From Prauserella marina (GTDB lineage Bacteria > Actinomycetota > Actinomycetes > Mycobacteriales > Pseudonocardiaceae), in contig NZ_CP016353.1 in assembly GCF_002240355.1 (NCBI RefSeq), forward strand, positions 1,538,501 to 1,602,500: DNA of 64,000 nt, in the 5' to 3' direction. The notes under the pieces are model-generated. The model ran no database searches and was not told the origin of the DNA. It saw only the letters and a program-made list of their open reading frames with translations. This document shows positions 1-9,867 of the stretch, one piece after another; position 1 is the stretch's first letter, and the number at the start of each line of letters is the position of its first letter. The translations under genes were made by a program, and so were the position numbers.

Positions 1-18
1 ACAGGAGTACCCACACCC

Positions 19-483
19 GTGGCCGTCAAGATCAAGCTGCAGCGCCTCGGCAAGATCCGCGCGCCCTACTACCGGATCATCGTCGCGGACGCGCGTACCC
101 GCCGCGATGGCAGGGCCATCGAGACGATCGGTAAGTACCACCCCAAGGAAGAGCCGAGCTTCATCGAGGTCGACTCCGAGCGGGCCCAGCACTGGCTGAA
201 GGTCGGCGCGCAGCCGACGGAGCCCGTGCAGCGCATCCTTGAGGTGACCGGCGACTGGCAGAAGTTCAAGGGCCTCCCCGGCGCCGAGGGCACTCTGAAG
301 GCCGCCGAGCCCAAGCCCTCAAAGCAGGACCTCTTCAACGCGGCGCTGGCCGCTGCCGGTGAGGAGCCCGCTGGCGAGGCCACCACGCCGAAGAAGAAGG
401 CCCCCAAGAAGGCCGAGGCCGACAAGGCTGAGAAGGCCGACAAGGCCGAAGCCGAGACCGAGAAGAAGGCCGACGAGGCGTGA
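19..483 (+). CDS. rpsP: 30S ribosomal protein S16
   Basis: Small-subunit ribosomal protein that binds 16S rRNA early in 30S assembly. The first ~80 residues are a standard S16, with motifs [19 protein letters not shown] and GKYHP. After about residue 95 it runs into a Lys/Ala/Glu-rich tail, giving 154 aa against roughly 80-90 in E. coli; such tails are common in actinobacterial S16. The GTG start follows AGGAG at 4-8. It is the first gene of a tight run (S16, KH protein, rimM, trmD), and its TGA overlaps the next start as GTGA. The gene before it, normally ffh, lies outside the window. Confidence 0.97.
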   Translation: MAVKIKLQRLGKIRAPYYRIIVADARTRRDGRAIETIGKYHPKEEPSFIEVDSERAQHWLKVGAQPTEPVQRILEVTGDWQKFKGLPGAEGTLKAAEPKPSKQDLFNAALAAAGEEPAGEATTPKKKAPKKAEADKAEKADKAEAETEKKADEA

Positions 484-719
484 GCTTCCTCGCCGATTCG
501 CTCGAACACCTCGTGCGCGGCATCGTCGACAACCCTGACGACGTCAGGGTCGAGCTGATCACCACCCGCCGCGGACGCACCCTTGAGGTGCACGTCCACC
601 CCGATGACCTCGGCAAGGTCATCGGGCGCGGCGGGCGCACGGCAACCGCCCTGCGCACCGTGATGGGCTCCATCGGCGGCAGGGGCGTTCGCGTCGACGT
701 CATCGACACCGACCGCTGA
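480..719 (+). CDS. khpA: KH-domain RNA-binding protein (KhpA type)
   Basis: A 79-residue protein that is almost entirely one KH domain. The RNA-gripping loop is seen as [11 protein letters not shown], with GRGG as the GxxG motif. KhpA proteins bind RNA as dimers, often with KhpB/Jag, and the position between rpsP and rimM is conserved in Gram-positive bacteria, which suggests a role in ribosome assembly or RNA metabolism. The GTG start overlaps the rpsP stop by 4 nt, implying translational coupling, and the next gene starts 9 nt later. The assignment rests on motif, size and position; the exact RNA targets cannot be read from sequence. Confidence 0.9.
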   Translation: MSFLADSLEHLVRGIVDNPDDVRVELITTRRGRTLEVHVHPDDLGKVIGRGGRTATALRTVMGSIGGRGVRVDVIDTDR

Positions 720-728
720 GGCGCTCGC

Positions 729-1238
729 GTGCAGGTCGCCGTTGGCCGGATCGCGAAACCTCACGGCATTCGCGGTGAGCTTGCCGTCGATGTCCGCACC
801 GACTCGCCGGACGAGCGGTTCATCGTGGGAACGGTGCTGACAGGGCAAGCCCGCAACGGCGATACGACCCGGCTCACCGTGGCAGCCGCCCGCTGGCACA
901 GCGGGCGGCTGCTCATGCGGTTCGCCGAGGTGCCCGATCGCACCATCGCCGAGGAACTGCGGGGCGTGATCCTGCTCGGCGACACCGGTGATCTGCCTCC
1001 GATCGAGGATCCCGACGAGTTCTACGACCACGAGCTGGAGGGCCTGCGGGCCGAACTGGCCGACGGCACCCTCGTCGGAACGGTGCGGGAGATCGTCCAT
1101 TCGCCAGGCGGCGAACTCCTCGCGATCGACCGCGAAGGCGGAGAGGCGCTCGTCCCCTTCGTGAAGGCCATCGTTCCCGAGGTCGACGTCACGGCAGGCA
1201 AGGTCGTCATCGACCCTCCCGAGGGCCTGCTGGACTGA
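729..1238 (+). CDS. rimM: Ribosome maturation factor RimM
   Basis: 16S rRNA processing factor that binds S19 and helps mature the 30S head. At 169 aa it has the normal family length. The N-terminal RimM domain begins [15 protein letters not shown], and the C-terminal PRC-barrel contains YDHELEGL and ends IDPPEGLLD. The start is GTG at 729. It sits between the KH gene (9 nt upstream) and trmD (2 nt downstream), the classic rpsP-rimM-trmD arrangement. Nothing is missing or unusual. Confidence 0.96.
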   Translation: MQVAVGRIAKPHGIRGELAVDVRTDSPDERFIVGTVLTGQARNGDTTRLTVAAARWHSGRLLMRFAEVPDRTIAEELRGVILLGDTGDLPPIEDPDEFYDHELEGLRAELADGTLVGTVREIVHSPGGELLAIDREGGEALVPFVKAIVPEVDVTAGKVVIDPPEGLLD

Positions 1239-1240
1239 CC

Positions 1241-1990
1241 ATGCGTATCGATGTCGTCACCATCTTTCCCGAGTATCTTCAGCCGTTGCGTGCCGCGCTG
1301 CTCGGAAGAGCCATCGAGCGCGGCCTCATCGACATCGGCGTTCACGACCTGCGCGACTGGACCCACGACGTGCATCGCGCCGTTGACGACTCCCCCTACG
1401 GTGGCGGACCGGGCATGGTCATGAAACCGCAGGTGTGGGGTCCCGCGCTCGACGAAGTGTGTGGTGAGGACACCCGGCTCGTCGTACCGACACCGGCCGG
1501 TAAACCGTTCACCCAGCAGCTCGCGCACGCCTACGCGGCGGAGCAGCACCTGGTGTTCGCCTGTGGTCGCTACGAGGGCATCGACCAGCGGGTCGTCGAC
1601 GACGCGGCGGAACGCATGCCGGTCGACGAGATCTCCATCGGCGACTACGTGCTGGTCGGTGGCGAGGCGGCCGTGCTGGTGATGGTCGAAGCCGTCGTCA
1701 GGCTGTTGCCCGGGGTGCTCGGCAACCCGGTGTCGGCCGAGCAGGACTCGTTCTCCGACGGCTTGCTCGAAGGGCCCTCCTACACCAGGCCAGAGGTGTG
1801 GCGGGAACGGGCGGTGCCCGACGTACTGAGATCTGGCAACCACGCGCTGATCGAAAGGTGGCGCCGTGATCAGGCACTGGCCAGAACCTTCGATCGCAGG
1901 CCGGACCTGCTGGAAAGGCTGCCGGAGGAGCACCTGGACAAGCACGATCGAGCCGTGCTCGACCGGCTTCGCGGGGAGCCCGGTGCATAG
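1241..1990 (+). CDS. trmD: tRNA (guanine-N1)-methyltransferase TrmD
   Basis: Transfers a methyl group from S-adenosylmethionine to N1 of G37 in tRNAs, preventing +1 frameshifts; essential in most bacteria. The 249-residue protein has the SPOUT trefoil-knot motifs: [11 protein letters not shown] near residue 50, [10 protein letters not shown] near 110, and the cofactor loop DYVLVGGE near 135. The C-terminal domain is complete. ATG start 2 nt after the rimM stop. A 130-nt spacer follows before rplS, so L19 may have its own promoter or leader. Confidence 0.97.
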   Translation: MRIDVVTIFPEYLQPLRAALLGRAIERGLIDIGVHDLRDWTHDVHRAVDDSPYGGGPGMVMKPQVWGPALDEVCGEDTRLVVPTPAGKPFTQQLAHAYAAEQHLVFACGRYEGIDQRVVDDAAERMPVDEISIGDYVLVGGEAAVLVMVEAVVRLLPGVLGNPVSAEQDSFSDGLLEGPSYTRPEVWRERAVPDVLRSGNHALIERWRRDQALARTFDRRPDLLERLPEEHLDKHDRAVLDRLRGEPGA

Positions 1991-2120
1991 ACGTCGACGA
2001 CGTCTGTAATACTTGACCGGATGGCGTGATCGCATGCCGCCTAAACTCCCGGGCCGCCTGTCAGGAAGACGCGCGCCCGCAGGAATGCCGAAGCCGCATC
2101 AAGACGAGGACGGATCACCG

Positions 2121-2480
2121 ATGAACACCCTGGACGCATTGGACGCGCAGTCGCTGCGTTCCGACATCCCGCACTTCCGCCCCGGCGACACGCTGAAGGT
2201 GCATGTCCGAGTTATCGAGGGCAACCGCGAGCGTAACCAGGTCTTCCAGGGCGTCGTCATCCGCAGGCAGAACGGCGGCATTCGCGAGACCTTCACGGTC
2301 CGCAAGGTCTCTTTCGGGGTAGGTGTGGAGCGGACGTTCCCCATCCACTCGCCCAACATCGCCAAGATCGAGGTCGAGAAGCGCGGTGACGTTCGCCGGG
2401 CGAAGCTCTACTACCTGCGCGAACTGCGCGGCAAGGCCGCCAAGATCAAGGAACGCCGCGAAGCCCCCTCTGCCTCCTGA
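2121..2480 (+). CDS. rplS: 50S ribosomal protein L19
   Basis: Large-subunit protein located at the 30S-50S interface. The 119-residue product starts [17 protein letters not shown] and carries the family blocks [32 protein letters not shown] and [16 protein letters not shown]. The frame stays open upstream to 2013, but those extra 36 residues do not resemble L19, and the length from 2121 fits the family, so the ATG at 2121 is chosen. It lies between trmD and lepB as in other actinobacteria. Confidence 0.96.
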   Translation: MNTLDALDAQSLRSDIPHFRPGDTLKVHVRVIEGNRERNQVFQGVVIRRQNGGIRETFTVRKVSFGVGVERTFPIHSPNIAKIEVEKRGDVRRAKLYYLRELRGKAAKIKERREAPSAS

Positions 2481-2511
2481 GTAATCAGGTGGCTACCGTA
2501 GCCTGACCATC

Positions 2512-3468
2512 GTGGTCGAGCCTGTGCCTTCAAACGCTGCGGAAGACGAACCGGACCGTCCGGAAGAAGACGATCGTCGAGGTCGTCACGAAGCCGAATC
2601 CGAGTCCGGTGCCGAGGAAACCCAGCCTCGTTCGAAGCGGAAGCAGAAGAAGCCGCGCTCGTTCTGGAAAGAACTGCCGATCCTGATCGTGATCGCGTTG
2701 GTACTCGCGTTCGTGATCCAGCAGTTCCTCGCCAGGGTCTACATGATCCCGTCGGGCTCGATGGAAGAAACGCTGCACGGCTGCGCCGGTTGCACTCCGG
2801 ATCGCATTCTCGTCGACAAGATCACCTACGACTTCAGCGATCCGGAGCCCGGCGACGTCGTGGTCTTCCGAGGGCCGCAGGCGTGGATCGAGAACGACGC
2901 GCCCGTCCAGGAATCCAGCAATGCGGTGGTGCGGTTCTTCCAGAGCATCGGCTCCGTGTTCGGCCTCGCGCCGCCCGACGAGCGGGACTTCGTCAAGCGG
3001 ATCATCGCGACCGGCGGTCAGACCGTCGAGTGCTGCGACGACGAGAACAGAGTCCTGGTCGACGGCAGGCCGCTCGACGAGCCCTACATCCACTGGGAAG
3101 GCCAGCCGGTCCAGCGCGACTTCCCCGCGGTGAAGATTCCCGAAGGCGCCGTGTGGGTCATGGGGGACAACCGCAACAACTCGGCCGACTCCCGCATCCA
3201 GGGTGGCGGGGGGCTGCGCGGTGTCGTCCCCGTCGACAACATCATCGGCAAGGCACGCCTCATCGTTCTGCCGCCCTCCCGCTGGGGAGTGGTGAGCGAC
3301 CACAATCCGCAGGAAGCCGCCAACGCCTCAGCGCAGGGCCTCAGTGCCCCGGAATGGCAACAGGGGGTGCCGCTGGGGGCCGGTTTGCTGGCAGCATGGC
3401 CGACCTTGGCTCTCGGTCGCCGTATCGGCACGGCGGTCAGTGGGAAGGTCGGCAGACGAGGACGGTAA
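2512..3468 (+). CDS. lepB: Signal peptidase I
   Basis: Membrane-anchored protease that removes Sec and Tat signal peptides. A charged ~50-residue cytoplasmic N-terminus is followed by one membrane segment (about residues 54-73) and the extracytoplasmic catalytic domain. The catalytic serine is S83 in [10 protein letters not shown] and the general-base lysine is K162 in [11 protein letters not shown]; the later box [11 protein letters not shown] is present. A CAGC pair just after the serine box is typical of actinobacterial enzymes. At 318 aa it is longer than minimal SPases because of the N-terminal and C-terminal extensions. GTG start. Its TAA shares one base with the rnhB ATG (TAATG). Confidence 0.95.
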   Translation: MVEPVPSNAAEDEPDRPEEDDRRGRHEAESESGAEETQPRSKRKQKKPRSFWKELPILIVIALVLAFVIQQFLARVYMIPSGSMEETLHGCAGCTPDRILVDKITYDFSDPEPGDVVVFRGPQAWIENDAPVQESSNAVVRFFQSIGSVFGLAPPDERDFVKRIIATGGQTVECCDDENRVLVDGRPLDEPYIHWEGQPVQRDFPAVKIPEGAVWVMGDNRNNSADSRIQGGGGLRGVVPVDNIIGKARLIVLPPSRWGVVSDHNPQEAANASAQGLSAPEWQQGVPLGAGLLAAWPTLALGRRIGTAVSGKVGRRGR

Positions 3469-4277
3469 TGGGAGTGAGCGCTCGACCCGCAGCGGTGCTG
3501 CGCCCGCCCCGTGCCGTGGTTCGCGGCGAGACGTCGTGGGCGTTGCAGGCCGCACTCGACCGGCGAGGACTCGGTCCCGTCGCGGGAGTCGACGAGGCGG
3601 GCCGAGGTGCCTGTGCGGGCCCGCTCGTCGTCGCCGCCTGCATCCTGCGCCCCGGCGACGGAGCCAGGCTGCCCGAACTCACCGATTCGAAACTGCTCAC
3701 CGCCGCCGCGAGGGAGCGCGTCTACGCGCAGGTCGTGCGCAGGGCCGTCGATTACTCGATCGTGATCATCCCGCCCTCCGAGGTCGACGCGCTGGGCATC
3801 CACGTCACGAACATCGAGGGGATGCGGCGCGCGGTGGCCGGACTGGCGACCTCGCCCGGCTACGTACTGATCGACGGCTTCCGGGTTCCCGGCCTGCCCG
3901 CTCCGAGTGTTCCCGTCATCAAGGGCGACCGGGTCGTCGCGTGTGTCGCGGCGGCATCCGTACTGGCCAAGGTCACGAGGGACCGGATCATGGCGGGGCT
4001 GCACGACGAGCATCCGCAGTACGGATTCGACGTGCACAAGGGCTACACCACGACGGAGCACGGTGAAGCGTTGACGACACACGGTCCGAGCGAGGTCCAT
4101 CGCTGGTCGTACACGAACGTCGCGCTCGCGGCGCAAGCCCACGGCAGGCGGCCACCACACAAGGTGATGTTGACGGCCGCCGCGTTGCAGGCACGTGCGC
4201 CGGTGCGTGCCGCCGATGACGACGTGAGTCAGAATGGAGCTTCCGCGGACGAGCTTGCGAGGAGGGGCGCGGACTAG
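3468..4277 (+). CDS. rnhB: Ribonuclease HII
   Basis: Cuts the RNA strand of RNA-DNA hybrids and removes single ribonucleotides misincorporated in DNA. The 269-aa protein has the diagnostic [17 protein letters not shown] box with acidic residues D and E, later DSKLL, and a DGF motif ([10 protein letters not shown]). The frame is open further upstream, but that part is a shadow of lepB; the ATG at 3468 overlaps the lepB stop by one base. It is followed without a gap by the DUF2469 gene, the same order as in mycobacteria (lepB-rnhB-DUF2469). Confidence 0.95.
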   Translation: MGVSARPAAVLRPPRAVVRGETSWALQAALDRRGLGPVAGVDEAGRGACAGPLVVAACILRPGDGARLPELTDSKLLTAAARERVYAQVVRRAVDYSIVIIPPSEVDALGIHVTNIEGMRRAVAGLATSPGYVLIDGFRVPGLPAPSVPVIKGDRVVACVAAASVLAKVTRDRIMAGLHDEHPQYGFDVHKGYTTTEHGEALTTHGPSEVHRWSYTNVALAAQAHGRRPPHKVMLTAAALQARAPVRAADDDVSQNGASADELARRGAD

Positions 4278-4601
4278 ATGAGCGCAGAGGATCTGGAGAA
4301 GTACGAGACCGAGATGGAGCTCTCGCTGTACCGCGAGTACCGCGACATCGTCGGGCAGTTCTCCTATGTCGTGGAGACCGAACGGCGGTTTTACCTGGCC
4401 AATGCGGTCGATGTCCAGGTGCGCGACGGAGGCGGTGAGGTGTACTTCGAGGTGCGCATGTCCGACGCGTGGGTCTGGGACATGTACCGGCCCGCACGGT
4501 TCGTCAAGAATGTCCGGGTCATCACCTTCAAGGATGTCAACGTCGAAGAACTCGACAAGCCCGAGCTGCGGCTGCCCGAGGACGGTCCGTTCGGCGGCTG
4601 A
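4278..4601 (+). CDS. DUF2469 family protein
   Basis: Conserved actinobacterial protein of unknown function, 107 aa, recognisable by its opening MSAEDLEKYETEMELSLYRE and by the DAWVWDMYRPARFVKNVRV block. It starts directly after the rnhB stop, so it is probably the last cistron of the rplS-lepB-rnhB transcript. The protein is acidic with no signal peptide or membrane segment, so it is cytoplasmic. The neighbourhood (rnhB, YraN) is conserved across the phylum but does not itself show the function. Confidence 0.92.
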   Translation: MSAEDLEKYETEMELSLYREYRDIVGQFSYVVETERRFYLANAVDVQVRDGGGEVYFEVRMSDAWVWDMYRPARFVKNVRVITFKDVNVEELDKPELRLPEDGPFGG

Positions 4602-4686
4602 ACCGCTGACCTCGCGAGTACGCGGGGTAGCCCTCTTCCCCTGGCGATCGCCGCGCCTGTTTACCGGAGCGGCGTCGTTCGATGCC

Positions 4687-4706
4687 GCGCGTCGTCACGC
4701 GCTTTT
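4687..4706 (+). terminator. Possible terminator after the DUF2469 operon
   Basis: GCGCG (4687-4691), 6-nt loop, CGCGC (4698-4702), then TTTT (4703-4706). The stem is short but GC-only and the T-run is rare in this genome. It lies 85 nt after the DUF2469 stop. Confidence 0.4.
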
Positions 4707-4779
4707 CTCGCCCGCCGCGGTCGGCCCCTAGCACAGGGCTCCGACAACGTACTGCCGCGCGGCGCCGCTGATCAGGAGT

Positions 4780-4806
4780 TTGTCCACAGGGCCCCGGTTG
4801 TCCACA
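4780..4806 (+). promoter_or_regulatory. Two DnaA-box-like 9-mers
   Basis: TTGTCCACA occurs exactly at 4780-4788 and 4798-4806, 18 bp apart start to start. This matches the DnaA box consensus preferred in high-GC actinomycetes. The pair lies upstream of the YraN-comM-dprA operon. Binding by DnaA is inference. Confidence 0.45.
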
Positions 4807-4902
4807 GATTTGCGAATTCGCTCTGTGAGGCGCAGCGGTGGTGAGGCAACGTCGGAGGGGAGCGACCGGCGAGGGGCCGGGCAGATCTTGGGGGAGTGCA
4901 GC

Positions 4903-5295
4903 GTGAGTGTCGCGATGGCGCCGCAACGCGGGAAAACAGGGGATCCGAGAAAAGCGCTGGGCAGGAGGGGTGAGGAGCTCGCGGCCGAACACCTCCGTGA
5001 GCAGGGGCTCGTGATCCTGAGCCGAAACTGGCGGTGCGGGGAGGGCGAGCTCGACATCGTGGCGACGGACCGGAAACGGCTGATCGTGTGCGAGGTGAAG
5101 ACCCGGTCGGGCGAGGGGTACGGCACTCCGGCCGAGTCGGTGACCGACGACAAGGCCGCCAGAATCAGGCGGCTCGCGACCAGGTGGCTCATCGAGTTCA
5201 AGGTCGCCTGGTGTCCGGTGCGATTCGATGTCGTCGCCGTCGAGTGCGTCGCGGAGGAGAAGCCGCGGATCCGGCATTTCCGGGGTGCGTTCTGA
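4903..5295 (+). CDS. YraN family protein (UPF0102)
   Basis: Small protein with a restriction-endonuclease-like fold, probably acting on DNA; the cellular role is unsettled. The 130-residue product has the family signature LGRRGEELAAEHLREQG, then NWRCGEGELDIVATD and CEVKTRSGEGYG, which together supply the E...D...ExK catalytic-type pattern. The GTG start at 4903 is preceded by GGGGGAG at 4889-4895; an in-frame ATG at 4915 is the alternative. Its TGA shares a base with the comM ATG. The order YraN-comM-dprA is conserved in actinobacteria and suggests a shared role in DNA uptake or recombination. Confidence 0.9.
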   Translation: MSVAMAPQRGKTGDPRKALGRRGEELAAEHLREQGLVILSRNWRCGEGELDIVATDRKRLIVCEVKTRSGEGYGTPAESVTDDKAARIRRLATRWLIEFKVAWCPVRFDVVAVECVAEEKPRIRHFRGAF

Positions 5296-6824
5296 TGAGG
5301 CTGGCGCGCACCTGGTCAGTCGCCCTGCTCGGGCTGGAAGGGCGGCTCGTCGAGATCGAGGCCGACATCGGCGCCGGATTGCCGGGCACCAAACTGGTCG
5401 GTCTGCCCGACCCCGGATTGCGCGAGGCGAAGGACAGGGTGAAAGCCGCTGTCCGCAACAGTGGTCAGCGCTGGCCCGACACGAGCGTCACGCTGGGACT
5501 GTCACCGGCCAACCTGCCGAAGGTCGGCTCGGGCTACGACCTCGGCATCGCCGTCGCCGTTCTCGCCGCTTCGGGTTCGGTACCGGCCACGAAGTTGCTC
5601 GGCACCGTGCTGCTGGGCGAACTCGCCCTCGACGGCAGGGTACGGCCGGTGCGCGGAGTGCTGCCCGCGCTGCTGGCCGCGCGGGGCGTCGGCTACCGGC
5701 GGGCCGTCGTTCCCCTTGAGTCGCTGTTCGAGGGGGCGCTCGTGGACGGCATCGAGGTCGCCGGCGCGTCCCGGTTGTCGGAGGTCGTCGACTGGCTGAG
5801 GGACGAACACCAGCTCAGCCCACCGGAGGACGATCCGAGGCGGAGCCGGGATCCCGGCGCTCCTTCCGCCGGTCTCGCCGATCTCGCCGACATCGTCGGT
5901 CAGCCGGAGGCGCGCTGGGCGCTGGAAGTCGCCGCCGCCGGCGGGCACCACCTGCTGATGACGGGACCGCCAGGGGTCGGCAAGACCATGCTGGCCGAAC
6001 GACTTCCCGGCTTGCTGCCTCCGCTTTCGGACGAGGAGGCACTGGAGGTCACGGCGGTGCATTCCGTCGACGGCTCCATCGAGCCGGACGCGCCGCTCGT
6101 GCGGGTGCCGCCGTTCGTGTCGCCGCATCACTCGATCTCGATGGCGGCGCTGATCGGCGGCGGAACGGGGCTGGCCATGCCCGGTGCGATCAGCAAAGCG
6201 CACAGGGGTGTCCTGTTTCTCGACGAGGCCACCGAGTACGGAGGAGACCGGCTCGACTCGCTGCGTACCGTGCTCGAACAGGGCGAGGTCCGCATCGCGA
6301 GGGCGCGCGGCGTCGTGCGTTATCCGGCCCGGTTCCAGCTCGTGATGGCGGCCAATCCGTGCGCGTGCGCGCCACCGAGGGAGGTCGACTGCTGCTGTAC
6401 GCCCACCGCGCGGCGGCGTTATGCGAGCCGGTTCTCCGGCCCGCTGCTCGACCGGGTCGACCTGCGGGTGCGGATGCGGCCGATCACCGCGATGAGCACC
6501 ACGCTCGCCGACGAGGCGGAGTCGACCGCTCGAGTGAAAAGCAGGGTGCTGAGTGCTCGCGACCGAGCTGTCGCGCGGTGGGCGGCGCGTGGCTGGTCGA
6601 CGAACGCGGAGGTGCCCGGCGCGGTGTTGCGCAAGGAATTCGCGCTTCCGGCGCGGTCCACCGCGTTGCTCGACAAGGGACTCGACAGTGGTGCCATCAC
6701 GGCACGGGGCGCCGATCGCTGTCTGCGGGTGGCCTGGACACTGGCCGACCTCGAAGGCGCCGACCTGCCCTGTGGCGACCACGTGGCCGCTGCGCTGGAG
6801 TTCCGTGATCGGAGAGCGGCATGA
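5295..6824 (+). CDS. comM: YifB/ComM family Mg-chelatase-like ATPase
   Basis: AAA+ protein of the ComM family. In Vibrio, ComM is a hexameric helicase that promotes branch migration during natural transformation; the actinobacterial role is inferred. The 509-aa product has an N-terminal LonC-like domain (about residues 10-130; GLPGTKLVGLPDPGLREAKD), a Walker A GPPGVGKTM from about residue 224, Walker B VLFLDEA, and a C-terminal Mg-chelatase domain with the Cys-rich stretch NPCACAPP/CCCTP. The ATG overlaps the YraN stop, and its own stop overlaps the dprA start (ATGA). The long upstream extension of this frame is a shadow of the YraN gene. Confidence 0.93.
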   Translation: MRLARTWSVALLGLEGRLVEIEADIGAGLPGTKLVGLPDPGLREAKDRVKAAVRNSGQRWPDTSVTLGLSPANLPKVGSGYDLGIAVAVLAASGSVPATKLLGTVLLGELALDGRVRPVRGVLPALLAARGVGYRRAVVPLESLFEGALVDGIEVAGASRLSEVVDWLRDEHQLSPPEDDPRRSRDPGAPSAGLADLADIVGQPEARWALEVAAAGGHHLLMTGPPGVGKTMLAERLPGLLPPLSDEEALEVTAVHSVDGSIEPDAPLVRVPPFVSPHHSISMAALIGGGTGLAMPGAISKAHRGVLFLDEATEYGGDRLDSLRTVLEQGEVRIARARGVVRYPARFQLVMAANPCACAPPREVDCCCTPTARRRYASRFSGPLLDRVDLRVRMRPITAMSTTLADEAESTARVKSRVLSARDRAVARWAARGWSTNAEVPGAVLRKEFALPARSTALLDKGLDSGAITARGADRCLRVAWTLADLEGADLPCGDHVAAALEFRDRRAA

Positions 6825-7996
6825 TCTCGTCGGAGCGGCTCGCGCGTGCCTACCTGTCCAGAGTCGCCGAGCCACCGGCGCCTGCCCTGGTCAATTTCAT
6901 CGCGGGACACGGCCCCGTCGAGGCGGCGGAGCTGATCCGCGAAGGCAGGGCCACCGATGCCGTGCTGAAGGAAACGTCGGCCCGCCGCTGCCTCGACCGG
7001 GCGCGACAGGATCTGGACGAGGCGGCGGCGATGGGCGCGCGCCTGGTGACTCCGGAGGACGACGAGTGGCCCGCGTGGCCGTTGTTGTCGCTTGAGGTGG
7101 CCACCGGACGGGGAGCCGACGGCGTTGCCGCGCCCATCGCTTTGTGGGTGCGGGGCGAGGTGCGGCTCGACGAGGCGGCGTGCGACGGGGTGGCGATCGT
7201 CGGCGCTCGCGCGGCCTCCGCGTACGGCGAGCACACGGCGGCGGAGTTCGGGCACGCGCTGGCGGGCCGTGGGATGGCGGTGTTCTCCGGTGCTGCTTAC
7301 GGGATCGACGGTGCCGCGCACAGGGGTGCTCTCGCTTCGGGAGGTGGGAGCACGGTCGCCGCGCTCGGATGCGCGCTCGACGTCGGCTACCCAGCGGGGC
7401 ACGCGGCACTGCTCAACCGGATCGCCGGACGGGGAGCCGTCATCAGCGAATATCCGCCTGGCACGCAACCCGCCAAGCACCGGTTCCTCGTGCGCAACCG
7501 GCTCATCGCCGCGCTGACCTCGGGAACGGTGGTGGTCGAGGCGGGATCGCGCAGTGGTGCCAGGAACACCGCGACGACGGCGGGAGTGCTCGGCAAGGTC
7601 GTGATGGCCGTTCCCGGCCCGATCGGCTCCGTCACGTCGGTCGGCTGTCATCAGCTCATCAGGGAAGCGCACGCCACCTTGGTCGCCTCGGCCGACGAGG
7701 TGCTGGAGACGGTCGGCCGGTTCGGAGTGAGCATGCCTGCTGCCGGGTCGGCGCGCCGCAGGCGCACCGACGGCCTCGCGCCGCAGGCGTTACGGGTGCA
7801 TGAGGCGCTGGCCGAACGCAGGGGCAGATCGCCGGACGACATCGCCACCGAGTCGGGCGTCCCCTTGCCGCGCGTGCGGGCTCTGTTGCCCGAACTGGAG
7901 CTGGCGGGCCTCAGCGAACGGTGCGAAACCGGTTGGCGCCGCACGAGGAACGCTGTTCCGAACCATGCGGCGGAAAGGCCACCGCCGCGGGAATGA
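6821..7996 (+). CDS. dprA: DNA-processing protein DprA (Smf)
   Basis: Loads RecA onto incoming single-stranded DNA in naturally competent bacteria; widely kept in species not known to be competent. The Rossmann-like core carries VAIVGARAASAYG, FSGAAYGIDGAAHRGAL and the later VVVEAGSRSGARNTA motif, all diagnostic. A C-terminal winged-helix part (about residues 320-375) contains LPRVRALLPELELAG. The protein is 391 aa, normal for actinobacteria. The start overlaps the comM stop by 4 nt. An 820-bp stretch without genes follows. Confidence 0.94.
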   Translation: MISSERLARAYLSRVAEPPAPALVNFIAGHGPVEAAELIREGRATDAVLKETSARRCLDRARQDLDEAAAMGARLVTPEDDEWPAWPLLSLEVATGRGADGVAAPIALWVRGEVRLDEAACDGVAIVGARAASAYGEHTAAEFGHALAGRGMAVFSGAAYGIDGAAHRGALASGGGSTVAALGCALDVGYPAGHAALLNRIAGRGAVISEYPPGTQPAKHRFLVRNRLIAALTSGTVVVEAGSRSGARNTATTAGVLGKVVMAVPGPIGSVTSVGCHQLIREAHATLVASADEVLETVGRFGVSMPAAGSARRRRTDGLAPQALRVHEALAERRGRSPDDIATESGVPLPRVRALLPELELAGLSERCETGWRRTRNAVPNHAAERPPPRE

Positions 7997-8817
7997 CCCG
8001 GCGCGAGGGGAGGTTCACAGGCGGCACATCGGACAGGCGGGGGCATCACCGATCCGGCTCGCGGGACCGGTCGGCTGTCTGCTGGCCGGATCTCCTGTTC
8101 GCACCTCGTGTCGGCCTCCGCCGAACTCGCCGTCGTCCAGGGCTTACCCGTCGACGGCCACGCCATCGCTCGGCCCTCGGCGATGTCCACGGGCTACGGT
8201 GACGTCGACCCGGGCCTCCGGCATGGCGTCGGGCCACGAATGACGACCCGGGCCTCCCGCATGGCGTCGGGCCACGAATGACGACCCGGGCTATGGGCGA
8301 CGGCCACGGACTACGGTCACCGCCCATGGGCCATTGCTCTGGCCTGCCCGGCCGGTCCACGACTTCTCGGCTTCTTTCCGGTCACCTCCTACGACCGCTG
8401 CGCAAGCCCTCTGAAGCGAGATGTCTGTTCGCGCCTCGTATTGCCCCGGCGTGTTAGCGCCGTGGACCGACCTCGGTGTCGCCGGGGCGGGCCAAGGCCG
8501 CAAACCCTTGCCGCGGCAGACTCTGCCGCGCCGAACTTTGCCGCTGTTGAACTTTGCTGCCGCACCCTTGTCAGTGCACTTGTGCCGCGATCGCGAACCG
8601 CGATTTTCACAGCATCGACAGCGGCCACAAATGACCGGAAAACTCACGAAGTGGTTGGCGACTCACGGAATTCGGGCTCACGGCCGTCGATCCGTGAACC
8701 CATACCCGAGAATTTCGGTTCATTCAGGAGGCCGTTCAAGAAACACCATGGTCTCGGCTTGATCATCTGGCGTGGCGATACTTGACCATCGGCGCCACGT
8801 AGCGCAGCGTCGATGAC
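7997..8817. other. Gene-poor region between dprA and xerC
   Basis: About 820 bp with no ORF that looks real: open frames here have atypical codon use, no homology I recognise and no ribosome binding site. It contains a 38-bp tandem repeat (8206-8292) and an AT-richer patch around 8580-8720. The AT-richer part may hold the xerC promoter. It could be a decayed gene or a non-coding element. Confidence 0.6.
8206..8292. repeat. 38-bp tandem repeat, about 2.3 copies
   Basis: Copies begin at 8206, 8244 and 8282 with the shared start CGACCCGGGC and internal CATGGCGTCGGGCCACGAA. The first two are identical except for one base; the third is cut off after about 11 nt. It lies in the non-coding dprA-xerC gap. 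Confidence 0.85.
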
Positions 8818-9867
8818 ATGGCGTCATGCTCTGCTCGCGGAACGACAACACGGGGGTCGGCTTCGGCGCCAGGTCGCATCGACCTGGCGCGAGTCCGGGC
8901 CGCGTTGCCGCCCGCGGCGGCGGGGTTGCTCGACAGGTACGAACGCCATCTCGGCGTCGAGCGCGGCCTTTCCTCGCACACGGTGCGCGCCTATGTCGGC
9001 GACGTGACCTCGCTGCTCGGCTTCCTGCACGACGTGGACTCCGACGCTGACTCGCCCGAGCAGCGGTCGCGCGGTGCCGGCGACCGGGCGGGCGCGACCG
9101 AAGGATTGGACGTGTCCGTGCTGAGAGCCTGGCTTGCCACTCAGCGTGCCGAGGGCAGGAGCCGCACCACCCTCGCTCGCAGGGCCGCCTCGGCGAGGAC
9201 GTTCACCGCCTGGGCCCAGCGGGAGGGCGCGCTCGCGGCTGACGCGGGTGCCAGACTTGCCGCGCCGAAACCGCACCGCACCTTGCCCGATGTCCTCCGC
9301 CCCGACCAAGCGGGGGACGTGATGCGCAATTCCGGTATCGGAGCGGCCGAAGAGGACCCGGTTGCCGTGCGCGACCACGCGATGGTCGAGATGCTTTACG
9401 CGACCGGAGTCCGGGTATCAGAACTGTGCGGGCTCGATCTTGCCGACATCGAATTCGACCGAAGGGTCGCCCGCGTACTAGGGAAGGGAAACAAGGAACG
9501 AATGGTGCCCTTCGGGCAGCCCGCCGATCACGCGCTCCGTACCTGGCTGGAACGGGCGCGCCCCTCACTGGCGAACGGGACATCGGGCACGGCCCTCTTC
9601 CTCGGTGCCAGAGGCAGGAGGGTCGACCCGAGAACCGTGCGGCGTGTGGTGCACGACGCCGTGGACACCGTTCCCGGAGCCGGTCGACTAGGCCCACATG
9701 GACTGCGCCATTCGGCTGCCACGCACCTGCTGGAAGGCGGCGCGGACCTTCGCAGCGTTCAGGAACTGCTCGGTCACGCTACGCTTGCCACGACCCAGCT
9801 CTATACCCACGTGACCGTCGAGCGGTTAAAGGCGATCCATGACCGAACCCACCCCCGTGCCCAATGA
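8818..9867 (+). CDS. xerC: Tyrosine recombinase XerC
   Basis: Site-specific recombinase that with XerD resolves chromosome dimers at dif. The N-terminal SAM-like DNA-binding domain holds [19 protein letters not shown], and the catalytic domain supplies the RKHRHY set: R in [13 protein letters not shown]-x-x-R in [16 protein letters not shown] in [11 protein letters not shown] and the nucleophile tyrosine in LYTHV. It is 349 aa, about 50 longer than E. coli XerC because of ~35 extra N-terminal residues and an acidic insert near residues 75-100. The ATG at 8818 is used; a somewhat later start is possible. The 3' end overlaps the sigma-factor start by 29 nt. Confidence 0.92.
   Translation: MASCSARGTTTRGSASAPGRIDLARVRAALPPAAAGLLDRYERHLGVERGLSSHTVRAYVGDVTSLLGFLHDVDSDADSPEQRSRGAGDRAGATEGLDVSVLRAWLATQRAEGRSRTTLARRAASARTFTAWAQREGALAADAGARLAAPKPHRTLPDVLRPDQAGDVMRNSGIGAAEEDPVAVRDHAMVEMLYATGVRVSELCGLDLADIEFDRRVARVLGKGNKERMVPFGQPADHALRTWLERARPSLANGTSGTALFLGARGRRVDPRTVRRVVHDAVDTVPGAGRLGPHGLRHSAATHLLEGGADLRSVQELLGHATLATTQLYTHVTVERLKAIHDRTHPRAQ

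Larger units (their letters stand above)
4602..4902. other. Intergenic region between DUF2469 gene and YraN gene
   Basis: No convincing gene. It holds a short GC hairpin with a T-run (4687-4706) and two exact 9-mers TTGTCCACA (4780-4788 and 4798-4806). The frame of the YraN gene is open back to a TTG at 4780, but that extension does not look like the family. The YraN promoter probably lies in the second half. Confidence 0.6.

Noticed and set aside
8421-8762. 113-aa ORF in the dprA-xerC gap
   Set aside because: Unusual amino-acid mix, no ribosome binding site, no family match recognised, and competing frames of similar length.
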